Shown piece after piece: positions 52,040 to 52,585 of a DNA stretch of 52,585 nt. The notes under the pieces are model-generated. The model was not told where the DNA came from and ran no database searches. It saw nothing but the letters and a program-made list of their open reading frames with translations. How positions within the stretch are numbered: the stretch's first letter is position 1; every line of letters begins with the position of its first letter. The stretch is from Prorocentrum cordatum (Eukaryota; Sar; Dinophyceae; Prorocentrales; Prorocentraceae). The translations under genes and the position numbers were made by a program. The stretch spans positions 502,372 to 554,956 of the forward strand of contig CAUYUJ010000892.1 in the NCBI GenBank assembly GCA_963575745.1, written 5' to 3'.

Positions 52040-52265
52040 ATAGGTAGTAGTAGTAGTAGTAGTCGTCGTAGTAGTAGTAGTAGTAGTCGTAGTAGTAGTA
52101 GTAGTAGTAGTAGTAGTCGTAGTAGTAGTAGTAGTGATAGGTAGTAGTAGTAGTAGTAGTAGTAGCAGTAGCAGTAGTAGTAGTAGTAGTAGCAGTAGTA
52201 GTAGTAGTCGTCGTAGTACTAGTAGTACTAGTAATAGTAGTAGTAGTAGTAGTAGTAGTAGGTAG
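51932..52265. repeat. (AGT)n microsatellite with GATAGG and TCG interruptions
   Basis: About 330 bases of AGT/GTA. The word AGTGATAGGTAGTAGT or AGTGAAAGGTAGTAGT recurs at about 51,990, 52,037 and 52,132, and AGTAGTCGTAGTAG recurs, so there is higher-order structure above the triplet. Confidence 0.95.
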
Positions 52266-52272
52266 GTAGTGG

Positions 52273-52273
52273 C

Positions 52274-52315
<42 letters not shown>
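52273..52315. repeat. (CT)n microsatellite
   Basis: About 21 CT units. 52,316-52,585 has no feature beyond two CAGCCTGTTCGCGG/GAGCCTGTTCGCGG words. Confidence 0.95.
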
Positions 52316-52317
<2 letters not shown>

Positions 52318-52585
52318 TATGAGTTTCAGCCTGTTCGCGGGGCGGAGGGATGGGCTTTAGTGCCTGGGTGGGGAGCGGGCAGACTTCTAGTAAACTCCGC
52401 CCTGCTCATGGTCTGGAGCCTGTTCGCGGTCTGGCGAACGAGTGTATCGATCAGTTCTCACCGAGCGTGCCTGTGCTGGTAGGGTGCGCTAGCCGTCATC
52501 TTGGTTGGAGTTGGTCGGGCCAGGAAGGTATGGGGGGTGGGGGTTGACCCGCTACTGTGTACTTTCCCTTGGCGCCCGTGCTGTA

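Overview
The window looks like nuclear DNA of a dinoflagellate, and its high GC content would suit a lineage such as Prorocentrum, but the species cannot be fixed from sequence alone. The grounds are: GC-rich DNA crowded with simple-sequence tracts; two degraded non-LTR retrotransposons of the zinc-finger ORF1 / AP-endonuclease / reverse transcriptase (/ RNase H) type; short coding islands with AG|G acceptors in very long introns; and the Cys-rich MCCACGGG module known from alveolate and stramenopile secreted proteins. No bacterial-type operon, rRNA, tRNA or CRISPR array was seen.

Layout. 1-3,850 is a patchwork of satellites (42-bp and ~63-bp tandem repeats, a GGGACGTGCCA minisatellite, and a ~250-bp dispersed unit in three copies). 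3,850-5,760 holds fold-back elements and a purine microsatellite. 5,760-9,530 is a badly decayed LINE (LINE-B). 10,020-16,290 is a better preserved LINE (LINE-A), with reverse transcriptase and RNase H in one frame broken by two stops. 16,790-26,000 holds exon-like islands on the minus strand: a discoidin-like module, a CBM6/35-like module, a VCARR Cys/Trp module and a glycine-rich domain split by an intron. The spaces between them are filled with MITE-like fold-backs and microsatellites. 27,198-41,218 is a near-identical tandem duplication of a ~7.0-kb unit that carries a Cys-rich exon. 41,219-44,650 is mostly simple sequence. 44,654-47,029 is the only long intact gene, an intronless 791-codon ORF with a Cys motif near its N-terminus and a cupin-like C-terminal region. 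47,800-50,500 holds at least four exons of another spliced gene, and 51,930-52,315 is AGT and CT microsatellite.

All believable coding signal, genes and retrotransposons alike, lies on the minus strand, in keeping with the unidirectional gene arrays known in dinoflagellates. The discoidin, CBM and glycine-rich modules, and perhaps the duplicated Cys-rich exon, occur in a compatible order and could be parts of one secreted or surface adhesion/lectin-like protein encoded over more than 20 kb. That joining is inference. At least six families of short palindromic elements share the window, several of them inside inferred introns or next to candidate splice sites. With the 7-kb duplication, these are its most interesting features.
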